From positions 43,781 to 107,780 of the forward strand of contig CAYZCX010000002.1 of the NCBI GenBank assembly GCA_964477195.1: a stretch of 64,000 bases of DNA, in the 5' to 3' direction. Made by a program: the position numbers and the translations under genes. Of the stretch, positions 9,115 through 17,506 are shown in pieces. Origin of the DNA: JALRBM01 sp964477195. Its GTDB lineage: Bacteria > Patescibacteriota > Saccharimonadia > Saccharimonadales > Saccharimonadaceae. Under the pieces are notes generated by a model. It was not told the origin of the DNA and did not search any database. It was given only the letters and a program-made list of their open reading frames with translations. Numbering within the stretch: the first letter of the stretch is position 1; each line of letters starts with the position of its first letter.

Positions 9115-9143
9115 ATTATATCATTGTAATTATAATAAGTCAA
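9115..9143 (-). promoter_or_regulatory. Sigma-70-type promoter for the unassigned unit
   Basis: On the minus strand TTGACT (9138-9143) and TATAAT (9115-9120) are separated by exactly 17 bases. It is among the best matches to the consensus in the window yet leads to no recognised gene. Confidence 0.75.
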
Positions 9144-9157
9144 TACTTTTTGTAATT

Positions 9158-9194
9158 TTATCTGGGGCGACGGCATTTCCGCCGCCCCAGATAA
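9158..9194 (-). terminator. Hairpin after the JmjC-like gene
   Basis: TTATCTGGGGCG-CGG pairs with CCG-CGCCCCAGATAA with one mismatch and a short loop. No good T-run follows, so termination efficiency is uncertain. Confidence 0.65.
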
Positions 9195-9205
9195 GACCTT
9201 TGCCT

Positions 9206-9886
9206 CTAGTAGGCCCGCAGCTTCAGATGCTGCATGTCCTGGTGAATGATGCCAATGCTGACATGAACCGAGGCGTCATCGCGACACTCAGCACTATGCA
9301 ACCATCCACGTGGCACAAACAAACCATCGCCCGCCCTCAGTGTCACCTCGCTGAATGGTGTCGCAGCTTCCTCTGCCGCCGTGACACGTCGCGGGCTACG
9401 AAGCTCTTCGAGGGTTGCTACTACCGGCGGTCCCAGCTTCCAGTGCTTCTCTCCCTCGAGCTGCAAAACAATGACAGCCCCCATGTCCCAATGGGTATGA
9501 AGACCGGGCCTGCCCTTCGGTGTGCAAAAGACTGTTGCAAATGCGCCCAGCCCCGTCTCAGTCTCCACATCTGTGCACAGAAACTTGTACGGCACACTAC
9601 GGTGCTGAAACCCCGGAAAAACCAGTGAAGCACCGTAGCGCTGAATGAAGCCAGATAGCATCTCACCGGACGTGAAGCTACTTGCCTCGTACTCACCTTC
9701 CGAGTGTGAGACAATCACGTCACTCCCGTACATATCGGGGAACTCCATCACAAGTCCGATCGACTTGCGCGGCGAAAGACTGGCCGGATTACCCACCAGA
9801 CCTCGTCTCACATTGAACTGCACATTCCACGGATTGGCCTCAGCTTCCCGGGCATGCTCAGCAATGTATGATACCAACGAATTCAT
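9206..9886 (-). CDS. JmjC/cupin-4-like iron(II) dioxygenase domain protein
   Basis: 226 aa. The core resembles bacterial ribosomal oxygenases (cupin_4/JmjC): H-T-H-W-D near residue 132 supplies the H-x-D metal ligands, and L-E-G-E-K-H-W-K-L is the typical strand after it. G-D-G-L-F-V-P-R-G-W-L-H near residue 195 supplies the distal histidine. Such enzymes use Fe(II) and 2-oxoglutarate to hydroxylate protein side chains; a ribosomal target is only inference. ATG at 9886 is chosen because AGGGGTGG precedes it, although the frame is open to 9925. It is monocistronic with a hairpin behind it. Finding such an enzyme in a small genome is unusual. Confidence 0.75.
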   Translation of the reverse strand: MNSLVSYIAEHAREAEANPWNVQFNVRRGLVGNPASLSPRKSIGLVMEFPDMYGSDVIVSHSEGEYEASSFTSGEMLSGFIQRYGASLVFPGFQHRSVPYKFLCTDVETETGLGAFATVFCTPKGRPGLHTHWDMGAVIVLQLEGEKHWKLGPPVVATLEELRSPRRVTAAEEAATPFSEVTLRAGDGLFVPRGWLHSAECRDDASVHVSIGIIHQDMQHLKLRAY

Positions 9887-9963
9887 GTCCACCCCTAGAT
9901 CGCTTTGATAGGTCACCACACACAATACATCACATATGTGTATATTGCAAGATCCAAGAGTAT

Positions 9964-11250
9964 TTACTCTGTTTCGAGGAGCGTAAACTCGTATCGATCG
10001 ATGCGAATCGTACTATCTCCCACAGCCCCAGCACGCGATAATTCATGGGTAATTCCCATTTTTTTCATAATGTCACGAAGCCTATTAACACCTTCGTAAT
10101 TACTAAAATCAGTTCGGCGAGCGAATTTCTCGATTTTCTCACCGATTACTTCATACACATCATCTTCGACTTTCTCAACTCGCCATGAGTCCGCAATTTG
10201 AGTATCAGAAAGTCCGATTACCGGTATATCACTCTCGATATCATCAATCTCATGCTCGGTTTCGCGGATAGTGACAACCTTCGCTCGTAATGTTCTGAGG
10301 ACATCCTTCATTCCCTTGTGGGCTGTCGATGAAATCGCAAATATTTCTGGCTTTGTTTTTGCTACCGCTCGAATCGCGTCTATTTGCATTTGGACAATAT
10401 CATCATCAAGACCTTCGGTTTTGGTCAATGCGACCACTTCTGGCCGTTCTGTCAGCTCAGGGCTGTAGCGAGCAAGCTCTTCGCGAATCGTCTGATATGC
10501 CTTGCCTGCGTCGTCGCTATACACATCGACAAGATGCAACAAGACCGCAGTTCGCTCGACATGACGAAGAAATGCGTCACCAAGCCCCTTTCCCTCGCTT
10601 GCTCCTTCGATAAGTCCAGGAATATCGGCGATCAATAGGCTTCCATCATCAATATCCGCAACTCCCAAATTCGGCGTAAGGGTAGTGAATGCATAATCAG
10701 CAATTTCGGGGCGCGCATTGCTAACAACAGAGAGAAAGGTTGATTTTCCGGCATTTGGAAAACCGACAAGCCCAACATCGGCAAGAAGTTTCAACTCAAG
10801 CTCCGCCTCAAATGCGTCACCCGCTTCTCCTAGCTCGGCCATCCGTGGAGTTTGCCGTACTGAAGATTTGAAGTGGGCGTTACCAAATCCACCGTCGCCG
10901 CCCATGGCCACAACTTCACGCTGACCGTTCTTAGTCAAATCAGCAATGACGATTCCGTCTCGACGCACCAATGTCCCCATGGGAACTTTCACAATTAAAT
11001 CCTCACCCGACTTACCACGGCGATTCGACTTTGAGCCATTAGCGCCGAGCTCGGCCTTGAGTTCGGGCTTGTAGCGAAAGTCGATCAGCGTATTGAGATT
11101 TTCGGTTGCTTCAAAGATAACATCGCCACCTTTGCCGCCATCACCACCGTCAGGACCACCTTTATCGACATAGATTTCATGGCGAAAACTGACGGCTCCA
11201 TCGCCGCCTTTACCTGCCTGAACTAGTACTTTAGCCGTATCTACAAACAT
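9964..11250 (-). CDS. obgE: GTPase Obg/CgtA
   Basis: 428 aa. The glycine-rich Obg domain occupies residues 1-155 (V-Q-A-G-K-G-G-D-G-A, G-G-D-G-G-K-G-G), and the G domain has G-F-P-N-A-G-K-S-T near residue 165 and D-I-P-G-L-I-E-G. A C-terminal OCT domain ends the protein. Obg is an essential GTPase of 50S ribosome assembly and stress response. ATG at 11250 is preferred over 11262, because 11262 overlaps the TATAAT box (11261-11266). The remaining spacing of 10 bases suggests a leaderless mRNA. Confidence 0.97.
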   Translation of the reverse strand: MFVDTAKVLVQAGKGGDGAVSFRHEIYVDKGGPDGGDGGKGGDVIFEATENLNTLIDFRYKPELKAELGANGSKSNRRGKSGEDLIVKVPMGTLVRRDGIVIADLTKNGQREVVAMGGDGGFGNAHFKSSVRQTPRMAELGEAGDAFEAELELKLLADVGLVGFPNAGKSTFLSVVSNARPEIADYAFTTLTPNLGVADIDDGSLLIADIPGLIEGASEGKGLGDAFLRHVERTAVLLHLVDVYSDDAGKAYQTIREELARYSPELTERPEVVALTKTEGLDDDIVQMQIDAIRAVAKTKPEIFAISSTAHKGMKDVLRTLRAKVVTIRETEHEIDDIESDIPVIGLSDTQIADSWRVEKVEDDVYEVIGEKIEKFARRTDFSNYEGVNRLRDIMKKMGITHELSRAGAVGDSTIRIDRYEFTLLETE

Positions 11251-11268
11251 ATTTAGTATCATTATACC

Positions 11269-11299
11269 AAAACCGCCCCTGTTTTCCTAAGGGGCGGCT
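11269..11299 (-). terminator. Intrinsic terminator of the LysM-CHAP gene
   Basis: CCGCCCC (11273-11279) pairs with GGGGCGG (11291-11297), and on the minus strand GGTTTTGG follows. It lies directly against the obgE -10 box, so one transcript ends where the next begins. Confidence 0.75.
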
Positions 11300-11318
11300 C
11301 TAAAGTATTGTTGCCGTT

Positions 11319-12494
11319 CTAGTGAATGTAGCTAAATCCAGCTGCAGAACCAGCATCCACCGTACGACTTGTCACACGGTTAAAGTTACCCGCGTAGTTC
11401 ATCTCGCTGATCGTAATGCTTCCATCTGAGCCAACGCTTTCAACGATAGCCACGTGTCCATATCCGCCTCCGTTTTGCATAACAGCACCTGCCGAAGGCT
11501 TGTTATCGACAAGGTAGCCAGCTGCACGAGCATACATTGACCATGTTGCCGCGTTACCCCAGAAACTACCAACTGGGCGACCGAGCTGCAAGCGGCGCTC
11601 ATAGGCGTACCAAGTACAGTTACCGAAGGCGTAACGGTTACCAGCCGACGCACGAGCGATCTGAGCGTTGACCGTTGAATAACCACCGTAATATGAGCCT
11701 TGGCTTGCTGCGAGGTGTGGATCAACATATCCAGGGCGTTCATTGCTAGGAAGAACACCGCCAGGAATAACGATCGTTTTGCCTGGAGTTAAACCACCAA
11801 GTTCAAGGTCATTAAACGATACGATACGTGATTTGTCCGCGCCATACTTACCGGCAAGGCTGTCGACAGTATCACCTTCGCGAACTGTGTAAACAATGCC
11901 GTCAACAGGAGGAATAGTCAGTTGTTTGCCAGCCTCAAGAGCATCAGAGGCGATATTATTTGCCCATTTTACCGTGTCTGCTGAAACGCCAAAGGTCTGG
12001 GCGACAACTTGGACCGTATCGCCGGCCTTGGTTGTATATTTTTTCATCTCGCGACCGTCAGCCGTTGGCTGAACAATTTGAGGCTTACTCACGATGTTGT
12101 TGCTACTTTGAGCGAGCTCGCTCTCAGCAGAGAGTGAAACGGATAAGTTAGCGACATTAGACGCAATAGGAAGTTCAGCTCGCTCAGCAATACCGGCGGC
12201 AACATTCGTTGCAACCAGTTGATCCACTGAAGGCTGCTCAGGATTCGTAAGAGCCGCCTGGGTATCAGTCGTTGTAGCCGCATTGGCGACAACATCCATT
12301 TTCTGAGGTGGTTGATAGCCAATAGCTACCATGGAAACAATAAGCAGGAAAATTCCAGCATACGCCGCAATTGTGGTTGATTTCGGTGATAATTTCGCCT
12401 TTTTATGGCCAATTCGCTGAGAAAAAACTTGTTGTTTTAACTCGGCTGCTGTGATCTTAGATGAATCTAAGACTTGCTGTGATGCACGAATAAT
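11319..12494 (-). CDS. LysM-CHAP cell-wall hydrolase with N-terminal membrane anchor
   Basis: Two LysM repeats (Y-T-T-K-A-G-D-T-V and Y-T-V-R-E-G-D-T-V) are followed by a CHAP domain. The CHAP has the catalytic Cys in F-G-N-C-T-W-Y-A and the His in Y-G-H-V-A-I-V-E. CHAP enzymes cleave peptidoglycan peptides or amides; LysM binds glycan. The first ATG (12332) would leave no signal. The same frame stays open 54 codons further and encodes a hydrophobic helix (I-A-A-Y-A-G-I-F-L-L-I-V-S-M). No ATG, GTG or TTG lies there, but ATT at 12494 (or 12491) has AGGAG 4 (or 7) bases upstream. I therefore extend the gene with a probable ATT start. A 220-base leader with its own promoter precedes it. Confidence 0.8.
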   Translation of the reverse strand: MIRASQQVLDSSKITAAELKQQVFSQRIGHKKAKLSPKSTTIAAYAGIFLLIVSMVAIGYQPPQKMDVVANAATTTDTQAALTNPEQPSVDQLVATNVAAGIAERAELPIASNVANLSVSLSAESELAQSSNNIVSKPQIVQPTADGREMKKYTTKAGDTVQVVAQTFGVSADTVKWANNIASDALEAGKQLTIPPVDGIVYTVREGDTVDSLAGKYGADKSRIVSFNDLELGGLTPGKTIVIPGGVLPSNERPGYVDPHLAASQGSYYGGYSTVNAQIARASAGNRYAFGNCTWYAYERRLQLGRPVGSFWGNAATWSMYARAAGYLVDNKPSAGAVMQNGGGYGHVAIVESVGSDGSITISEMNYAGNFNRVTSRTVDAGSAAGFSYIH

Positions 12495-12751
12495 CGTTCT
12501 CCTGCCATCTACATTACTGTAAAGGCGTCTACCGTACTAAGTCTTTCTTCTCTCGCAGAACAGGATACATATCGACCTCTTATTAGTAATATTAGGGGAA
12601 TGCATATAGCACGTATCCGTAGCGACTACTCTGGTAGGCTCACTCATGTCCCGTACTCCCCACTCGCGCGCGTAACAAGAGTGATACGCTAAGTAGACGA
12701 GCACATAAATGCGCTACCATTCATTTTATCAACTATTGCAAAGTATGTCAA
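12495..12751 (-). promoter_or_regulatory. Promoter and long structured 5' leader of the LysM-CHAP gene
   Basis: TTGACA (12746-12751) and TAAAAT (12723-12728) are spaced by 17 bases. Transcription from there leaves about 220 bases before the ribosome site. The leader contains a CACTC/GAGTG stem enclosing a GC-rich segment and several purine-rich conserved-looking stretches. Long leaders before LysM/CHAP hydrolases often hold c-di-AMP (ydaO-type) switches; I do not see that consensus clearly, so the switch idea is inference. The remaining 12752-12837 shows nothing recognisable. Confidence 0.55.
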
Positions 12752-12837
12752 TTTATTTTATAGAATACATTTTCTGTCAAGTATTCCACTCCGACAAGTC
12801 TTGGGTCCTACCCCGCGTCACCCGAGCTTGCGAGAAA

Positions 12838-14064
12838 TTACAAAATAGAACACTTCACCTGGCAATGATCGCGAATATTAGCCTCATGCTCGTCAGCTGT
12901 CCGAGAGAAATATGTCTTATCATCATCACCACTTAAAAAGTAAAGATAATCACCGCTGGCCGGAGTTGCGACCGCATCAAGTGCCGAACGTCCAGGCGTC
13001 GCAATAGGCCCCGGAGGTAAGCCCGTATATTTACGGGTGTTATAGGGTGAATCGAGCTCTGGAGTGGGCGCAACCCCAAGCTTTTTGGCTGCATATTGGT
13101 AGGTAACATCAGATCCAAGTTGCATACCTGCCTCAAGCCGCTTGTAAAATACCTGAGCCACCTGTTTCTGATCGGTGGCAGTCGGCACCTCTCTCTGAAT
13201 AATAGACGCCAACGTAATACCCTCAAATAGGGTCAGCCCTTGTTTTTTAAATCCGTCGACAAGATTATCTTCTTTAATCACTTCATAATAGTGATCGAAT
13301 GTCGTCGTCAACACTTCCTCGAGCGTTGCACTACTTCCAAATGTATATGTCTCACCATACAAATACCCCTCAAGATCTGTTCCTTCAGGCTTCTCTGCAA
13401 ATAGTGGGTGATCGTACGTCTTCGCAAGCGCTGCATCAACATCTCCCTCTTTATACCCTGCTGCCACGAGAACTTTTTTGTCTTCGGCGAGAGTAGCACC
13501 AGGAAGGAAAGTAAGATTGAATTCATCAACTTTCCCAGAGACGAGGTGCGCAACAATCGCTGCGGTCGATTCTGAAGGCGATAAACTATATGTCCCCGCC
13601 TGAAGTCTTGATCGTGTCGCCGAGAGTCGTGTGTAAATATCAAACGCCAACTGACTCCTAATAAGCTTCTTGTCTTCGAGTGACCTGGCAATGATATCCG
13701 GTGTGCTTCCCGCAGCAATGTCTACCCTTATTTTTGTCTTATCGGCCGCATTTACAGGTTGAATCGACTTCGAGTACCATACATATGCCGTTATACCCGC
13801 TGCAGCAATGCACACCACCACAGCCGTAAGTATCCATAAGATGACCTTTTTCGTCTTCTTTTTTGGCTTAGACGAAGGAGGATCTTGAGGGGTTGGCTCA
13901 GCAGGAACTGCCACCGCTGGAGGCGTCTGAGTGGGTGGCTGTGGCTGCTGCATTGCCAATGGCCGACCCGTTGCCGCCGCCTGACGTGGCCGAACAGGAG
14001 CCACGGGACGCATATCCCCACCGGGCCGGCTAAGAGGTCGTTTGGGCGGAAGTATGTCATTCAT
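12838..14064 (-). CDS. mltG: Endolytic transglycosylase MltG (YceG-like)
   Basis: 408 aa. A Pro/Ala-rich cytoplasmic tail (to about residue 70) and one membrane helix (V-I-L-W-I-L-T-A-V-V-V-C-I-A-A) precede a LysM-like part and the YceG domain. Family marks are L-E-G-Y-L-Y-G-E-T-Y, the catalytic Glu in A-S-I-I-Q-R-E-V, and N-T-R-K-Y-T-G-L-P-P-G-P-I. MltG cuts nascent glycan strands and helps set chain length. Its start overlaps the ruvX stop (ATGA), and it is the last gene of the ftsA operon. Confidence 0.93.
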   Translation of the reverse strand: MNDILPPKRPLSRPGGDMRPVAPVRPRQAAATGRPLAMQQPQPPTQTPPAVAVPAEPTPQDPPSSKPKKKTKKVILWILTAVVVCIAAAGITAYVWYSKSIQPVNAADKTKIRVDIAAGSTPDIIARSLEDKKLIRSQLAFDIYTRLSATRSRLQAGTYSLSPSESTAAIVAHLVSGKVDEFNLTFLPGATLAEDKKVLVAAGYKEGDVDAALAKTYDHPLFAEKPEGTDLEGYLYGETYTFGSSATLEEVLTTTFDHYYEVIKEDNLVDGFKKQGLTLFEGITLASIIQREVPTATDQKQVAQVFYKRLEAGMQLGSDVTYQYAAKKLGVAPTPELDSPYNTRKYTGLPPGPIATPGRSALDAVATPASGDYLYFLSGDDDKTYFSRTADEHEANIRDHCQVKCSIL

Positions 14065-14468
14065 AGAGCATGCTCCAAATAATCTTGCAATATAAGTGCT
14101 GCGGCTTGGGCGTCAATATCTGCCTTGGTATAGGGCTTTTTATATGATTTTAGTCGATTTTCAGCCAGAACACTTGTCAGTGACTCATCCTGAAAGATCA
14201 CTTTTGGTGCTATATCTTCAAGTTTTTTAGCAAACTCCTCGACAAATGCCGTCTGTGCAGTGGCCTCTCCTGATTGATTGCGAGGATACCCAATGATCAC
14301 CGCGACGGGAGATTCGGTAACGATGTGCCGGGCAATTCGCTCAATTTCATGTCCATCTACCTCCACCGTATCAAGAGGGACAGCGATCTTAACAGTATCG
14401 TCACCGACCGCAACTCCTATGCGCTTCTCACCTACGTCGAGTGCTAGGTAGACCTTACTTTGACTCAT
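14061..14468 (-). CDS. ruvX: Holliday junction resolvase-like protein RuvX (YqgF)
   Basis: 135 aa with the RNase-H-like fold: A-L-D-V-G-E-K-R-I-G-V-A near the N-terminus, V-I-I-G-Y-P-R-N in the middle, D-E-S-L-T-S near residue 95, and D-A-Q-A-A-A-L-I-L at the end. It is usually involved in rRNA end processing or junction resolution. It overlaps the upstream gene by 14 bases and mltG by 4 bases (ATGA), showing tight translational coupling. The mltG–ruvX neighbourhood is widespread in bacteria. Confidence 0.93.
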   Translation of the reverse strand: MSQSKVYLALDVGEKRIGVAVGDDTVKIAVPLDTVEVDGHEIERIARHIVTESPVAVIIGYPRNQSGEATAQTAFVEEFAKKLEDIAPKVIFQDESLTSVLAENRLKSYKKPYTKADIDAQAAALILQDYLEHAL

Positions 14469-16101
14469 TCAAATTAAATTCTATGCTTATACGATTTGTA
14501 TCATTCGGCGCTGAGCTAACCCAGAATGGCCAGAATTTTACATCAACGTTATCAACCCCTTGTATTGCTTCTATCGAAGACTGGATGTCGCCATATCGCT
14601 TTCCTTTGGCCGAATCTTTGATGGCATTGTCATCGATTTTTGGCCCAATTTTGGCCGTTGCGACAAGGTTAGCACTAAATCCAGCGCCATTTGCATTGAG
14701 ATCGTTAAATGTCGCTTTTTTCGAACCGTTATCGTAAACCCGCTGATCATTTGTTCCTTCGAGCTGTTTCTTGAAGTACTCATCAAGATACTTACTCGCA
14801 TCGGCCTTCGTTACACCAGAAAGTGAATAGGTAATACTAATAGTAAGCTTAGGCTTTGTCCCGGATGGAACTTCCTGATCTACTGCCGGATTCACCTGCG
14901 GTGATCCACGGTCGGTCTTAAATGATTGATCGAGCACAATAAATGTATCGTCGAACTGCTTGACGAGCTGTTTCTTGATGTCATCGCTACTTTGCTGAGC
15001 TAATTGATCAGAGGCTTTTTGAACATCATCACTACTCACAACTTTGATTTGCTTTTTACTACCGCCCGACATATCACTTCCCTGGGCGCTTATACCGCTG
15101 ACGCTAGACTGATAGGTGCGGCCAGAAAGATTATATTCATCTCCTACAGCCGAAGCGACAACACCCACCGTTGCAGAATCTTGCACGATGCCACCAGGCC
15201 CAATGGTCGTGCCGTTGAGAGTGGCTGCTTCGGTACTCGTAAAGGTATAGCTGCCATAACTAAAGCTTGTGCCAGCCGGGACGGTAATTGGATTACTTGA
15301 TACCGACGTTCGGTTGAGTGTCATCTGACCTTTTGCCTTTTCACCAACTTGCTTGGAGCCTGTCGCTTCAAATTCTAAGGAAGCATCTTTTTTCGTCTGC
15401 TGAACGCTCGTCTTTATAGCATTTGCAGAGAAGCTTGTTGTCACAGCGGGATCAAGTGCAACCTTTGCGTTTGCTGATGAATCTGTCGTACGAGCAGTAA
15501 TGACGACCGTCGCACGTGGCGCGAAGAAGATCGCCCAGACCAAGAATGCAACGAGAAGAACACCCCCTCCGATACCAAAAATAAGTTTTTTACGAAAGCT
15601 ATTAAAATTAGGCACACGAATACCACTTTTGACACGTGGCTTCGTCGGAGATTTGCCTGGTGCGGGTGGCGCCGCGCGTATACCATCTTCGGCAGCATTT
15701 TCTTGTATTGCTTCATTAACCGCCATACTACCGAGTGCACCACCTGCTGTCCGGGCATGATCACCGATAGGAAGCGATGCCCCATCGATAATATCATCGC
15801 CATTATCGACATCGAGTGCGGCAATCTCAGGGATCTCGGGCTTGCTCTGGAGATTTTTTGCCACGGGTATTTTCGCCGCTGCTGCAAGTGCGGTTAATGC
15901 AGAGTTATTGCTGATGAGGACGAGCCGTTTATCGACTTGACCGGCAGCTCGAGCCAAAAGACGAAGATTGACGGCACTTTGTAACACGCCTACCCTTTTT
16001 GGCGGGACAAGTGCAACGATTTTTTCTTTCGCATCCTTTACCCTACCGATAATGGCAGTTATGTCATCTTCTACATCGATATATATGACGTCTTTATTCA
16101 T
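14455..16101 (-). CDS. Conserved Saccharibacteria single-pass membrane protein, baseplate-J-like outer part
   Basis: 548 aa. An N-terminal soluble domain (residues 1-100: D-V-E-D-D-I-T-A-I-I-G-R-V-K-D-A) has an alternating alpha/beta pattern. A basic linker and one membrane helix near residues 172-195 follow. The large outer portion begins A-P-R-A-T-V-V-I-T-A and is rich in Ser, Thr and Asp with strand-like repeats. The layout recalls uncharacterised Patescibacteria proteins annotated as baseplate-J-like. It sits 4 bases after ftsA and overlaps ruvX, so it is probably part of the cell-division or envelope machinery; that role is inference. Confidence 0.6.
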   Translation of the reverse strand: MNKDVIYIDVEDDITAIIGRVKDAKEKIVALVPPKRVGVLQSAVNLRLLARAAGQVDKRLVLISNNSALTALAAAAKIPVAKNLQSKPEIPEIAALDVDNGDDIIDGASLPIGDHARTAGGALGSMAVNEAIQENAAEDGIRAAPPAPGKSPTKPRVKSGIRVPNFNSFRKKLIFGIGGGVLLVAFLVWAIFFAPRATVVITARTTDSSANAKVALDPAVTTSFSANAIKTSVQQTKKDASLEFEATGSKQVGEKAKGQMTLNRTSVSSNPITVPAGTSFSYGSYTFTSTEAATLNGTTIGPGGIVQDSATVGVVASAVGDEYNLSGRTYQSSVSGISAQGSDMSGGSKKQIKVVSSDDVQKASDQLAQQSSDDIKKQLVKQFDDTFIVLDQSFKTDRGSPQVNPAVDQEVPSGTKPKLTISITYSLSGVTKADASKYLDEYFKKQLEGTNDQRVYDNGSKKATFNDLNANGAGFSANLVATAKIGPKIDDNAIKDSAKGKRYGDIQSSIEAIQGVDNVDVKFWPFWVSSAPNDTNRISIEFNLNESK

Positions 16102-16105
16102 CTTG

Positions 16106-17371
16106 TTAGATACGGAGGATTCGATTAAGTTTTTCTTTAATTGTATCGGTTTCCGTGCTGCCTACCATTGTATCATATCCAACCCTGAGAAGGCCCATGG
16201 CCGTGATAAACGTGTGGTCGTTCGCCGCCCCTGTTGTGTCAGTAATTCCGATCACTTCACTGGGAGAAATATGGTGCACGGTTGGGCGCTTTGTAAATGG
16301 TAGCTCTTTCCACCATTCTCTCTCGGAAAGCGCATCAGTCAGTTGCGTCAGACTGGCACCACCGCCACATAGCAGAATACGATTCGGCAGGTGGTCCACC
16401 GAATCAAATTCGCTTAAGGCCAGCTCTACACCCGCCAGCCAAACATCGAGAGTTTTGTCGACTGCGGCTTCGACTTGTTTTTTCACCGCTGGTTTTATCT
16501 GTGAATTTTCGACATTTACCTTAAGCTTTTCCGCTTCGTTATATCCGAGATCCATCTCACTGGCGATTGTACGCGTGAAACTGCGCCCACCGATACCGAA
16601 CATACGTGTTCCTTCAACACCACCATCATTTACCACCGCGATATCGGTCGTTCCACCGCCAATATCTACGAGGATTGCCGTAAAGCTGCTACTTGCATCG
16701 TTACCAAGCACGCTCCGACTCACCGCAAATGGTTCAGCCGCAACAGCCACGAGCTCCAGTGCCAGTTCATCCGCAACGCGCTCGAGCGCACCAATATGAA
16801 CCATCGGGGCAAACGCCGTATAAATCTGTACTGCGACATCCCGTCCCTGAAAACCAATCGGATTTGATACCTTATATCCATCGATATGAATACTCACAAG
16901 TGCGCTATTGACGAGCTTTACTTCGACTTCTTCATTGCCTGTTTCGAGCGCAATCTGTTGCTGCGCCTTCCCCTGGGCACGCTCTTGGACTTTTTCGATG
17001 ATAAATTCCATTTCGGCAACATCGAGTGGCTTATCAGGCTGGGGCCGGCGGTACCTGATGGTATTAGTGACCCCTTTTACCAACTCGCCCGCAATGCCAA
17101 TAACTGCGCGCTTAGCTTGGAGTCCTGCTTGATCTTCGGCTTCGGCCAATGCTTCTTCGCAGTTTTTTACTACCCCTGATATATCTGCGATAGCACCACT
17201 ATGCATGTCACTAATTGCCTGGTGTGCACGTCCAACACCGACAATCTCGAGACTATCGTTATTTATCTTAGCAATGAGTGCTTTTACAAATTCTGTTCCA
17301 ATATCAAGTCCAACCACATAATTATCAACGGCTTTATCCTGAACTTTATTTCGTAATTTATCGAAAACCAT
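16106..17371 (-). CDS. ftsA: Cell division protein FtsA (actin-like ATPase)
   Basis: 421 aa. Actin-fold phosphate motifs are visible: G-L-D-I-G-T-E-F-V-K near residue 21, D-I-G-G-G-T-T-D near residue 245, and C-G-G-G-A-S near residue 345. The SHS2-like 1C part (around 80-160) distinguishes FtsA from PilM, though a PilM-like role cannot be fully excluded. FtsA tethers FtsZ to the membrane. ATG at 17371 is preferred to 17383 because a TATAAT box (17383-17388) is 11 bases upstream. First gene of the four-gene operon running to mltG. Confidence 0.88.
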   Translation of the reverse strand: MVFDKLRNKVQDKAVDNYVVGLDIGTEFVKALIAKINNDSLEIVGVGRAHQAISDMHSGAIADISGVVKNCEEALAEAEDQAGLQAKRAVIGIAGELVKGVTNTIRYRRPQPDKPLDVAEMEFIIEKVQERAQGKAQQQIALETGNEEVEVKLVNSALVSIHIDGYKVSNPIGFQGRDVAVQIYTAFAPMVHIGALERVADELALELVAVAAEPFAVSRSVLGNDASSSFTAILVDIGGGTTDIAVVNDGGVEGTRMFGIGGRSFTRTIASEMDLGYNEAEKLKVNVENSQIKPAVKKQVEAAVDKTLDVWLAGVELALSEFDSVDHLPNRILLCGGGASLTQLTDALSEREWWKELPFTKRPTVHHISPSEVIGITDTTGAANDHTFITAMGLLRVGYDTMVGSTETDTIKEKLNRILRI

Positions 17372-17471
17372 AACTGGTATCAATTATACCATTAGGGCAA
17401 AAATACCCATACCCCTATATAAGAAACCTCATCACATATTGCACTAAAATATATAATAGGCAATTATACGC

Positions 17472-17500
17472 TTGACACACCCATAACAGAGGCGTATCAT
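17472..17500 (+). promoter_or_regulatory. Promoter of the IS1595-type transposase
   Basis: TTGACA (17472-17477) and TATCAT (17495-17500) are separated by 17 bases. The ATG follows 6 bases after the -10, so the transposase mRNA should be leaderless, like host core genes. Confidence 0.75.
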
Positions 17501-17506
17501 TAAAGT

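Larger units (their letters stand above)
8573..9143 (-). other. Unassigned transcription unit: candidate structured RNA or small-protein gene
   Basis: This 720-base gap between sbcB and the JmjC gene has no clear long gene but is not empty. On the minus strand a 17-base-spaced promoter (9115-9143) starts it and a 15-bp hairpin (8580-8614) ends it. Inside are a 50-base inverted repeat (9005-9054), a second hairpin (ACCGCAA/TTGCGGT, about 8988-9008), and AGGAG six bases before a seven-codon ORF stopped by TAG at about 8824. Beyond that stop the same frame stays open for about 54 basic codons. A second frame offers a 40-codon ORF over the same bases. I cannot tell RNA from coding. Confidence 0.4.

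Noticed and set aside
12495..12722. ydaO-type c-di-AMP riboswitch before the LysM-CHAP gene
   Set aside because: Position fits, but the conserved core of that switch could not be recognised by eye; kept only as a structured leader.
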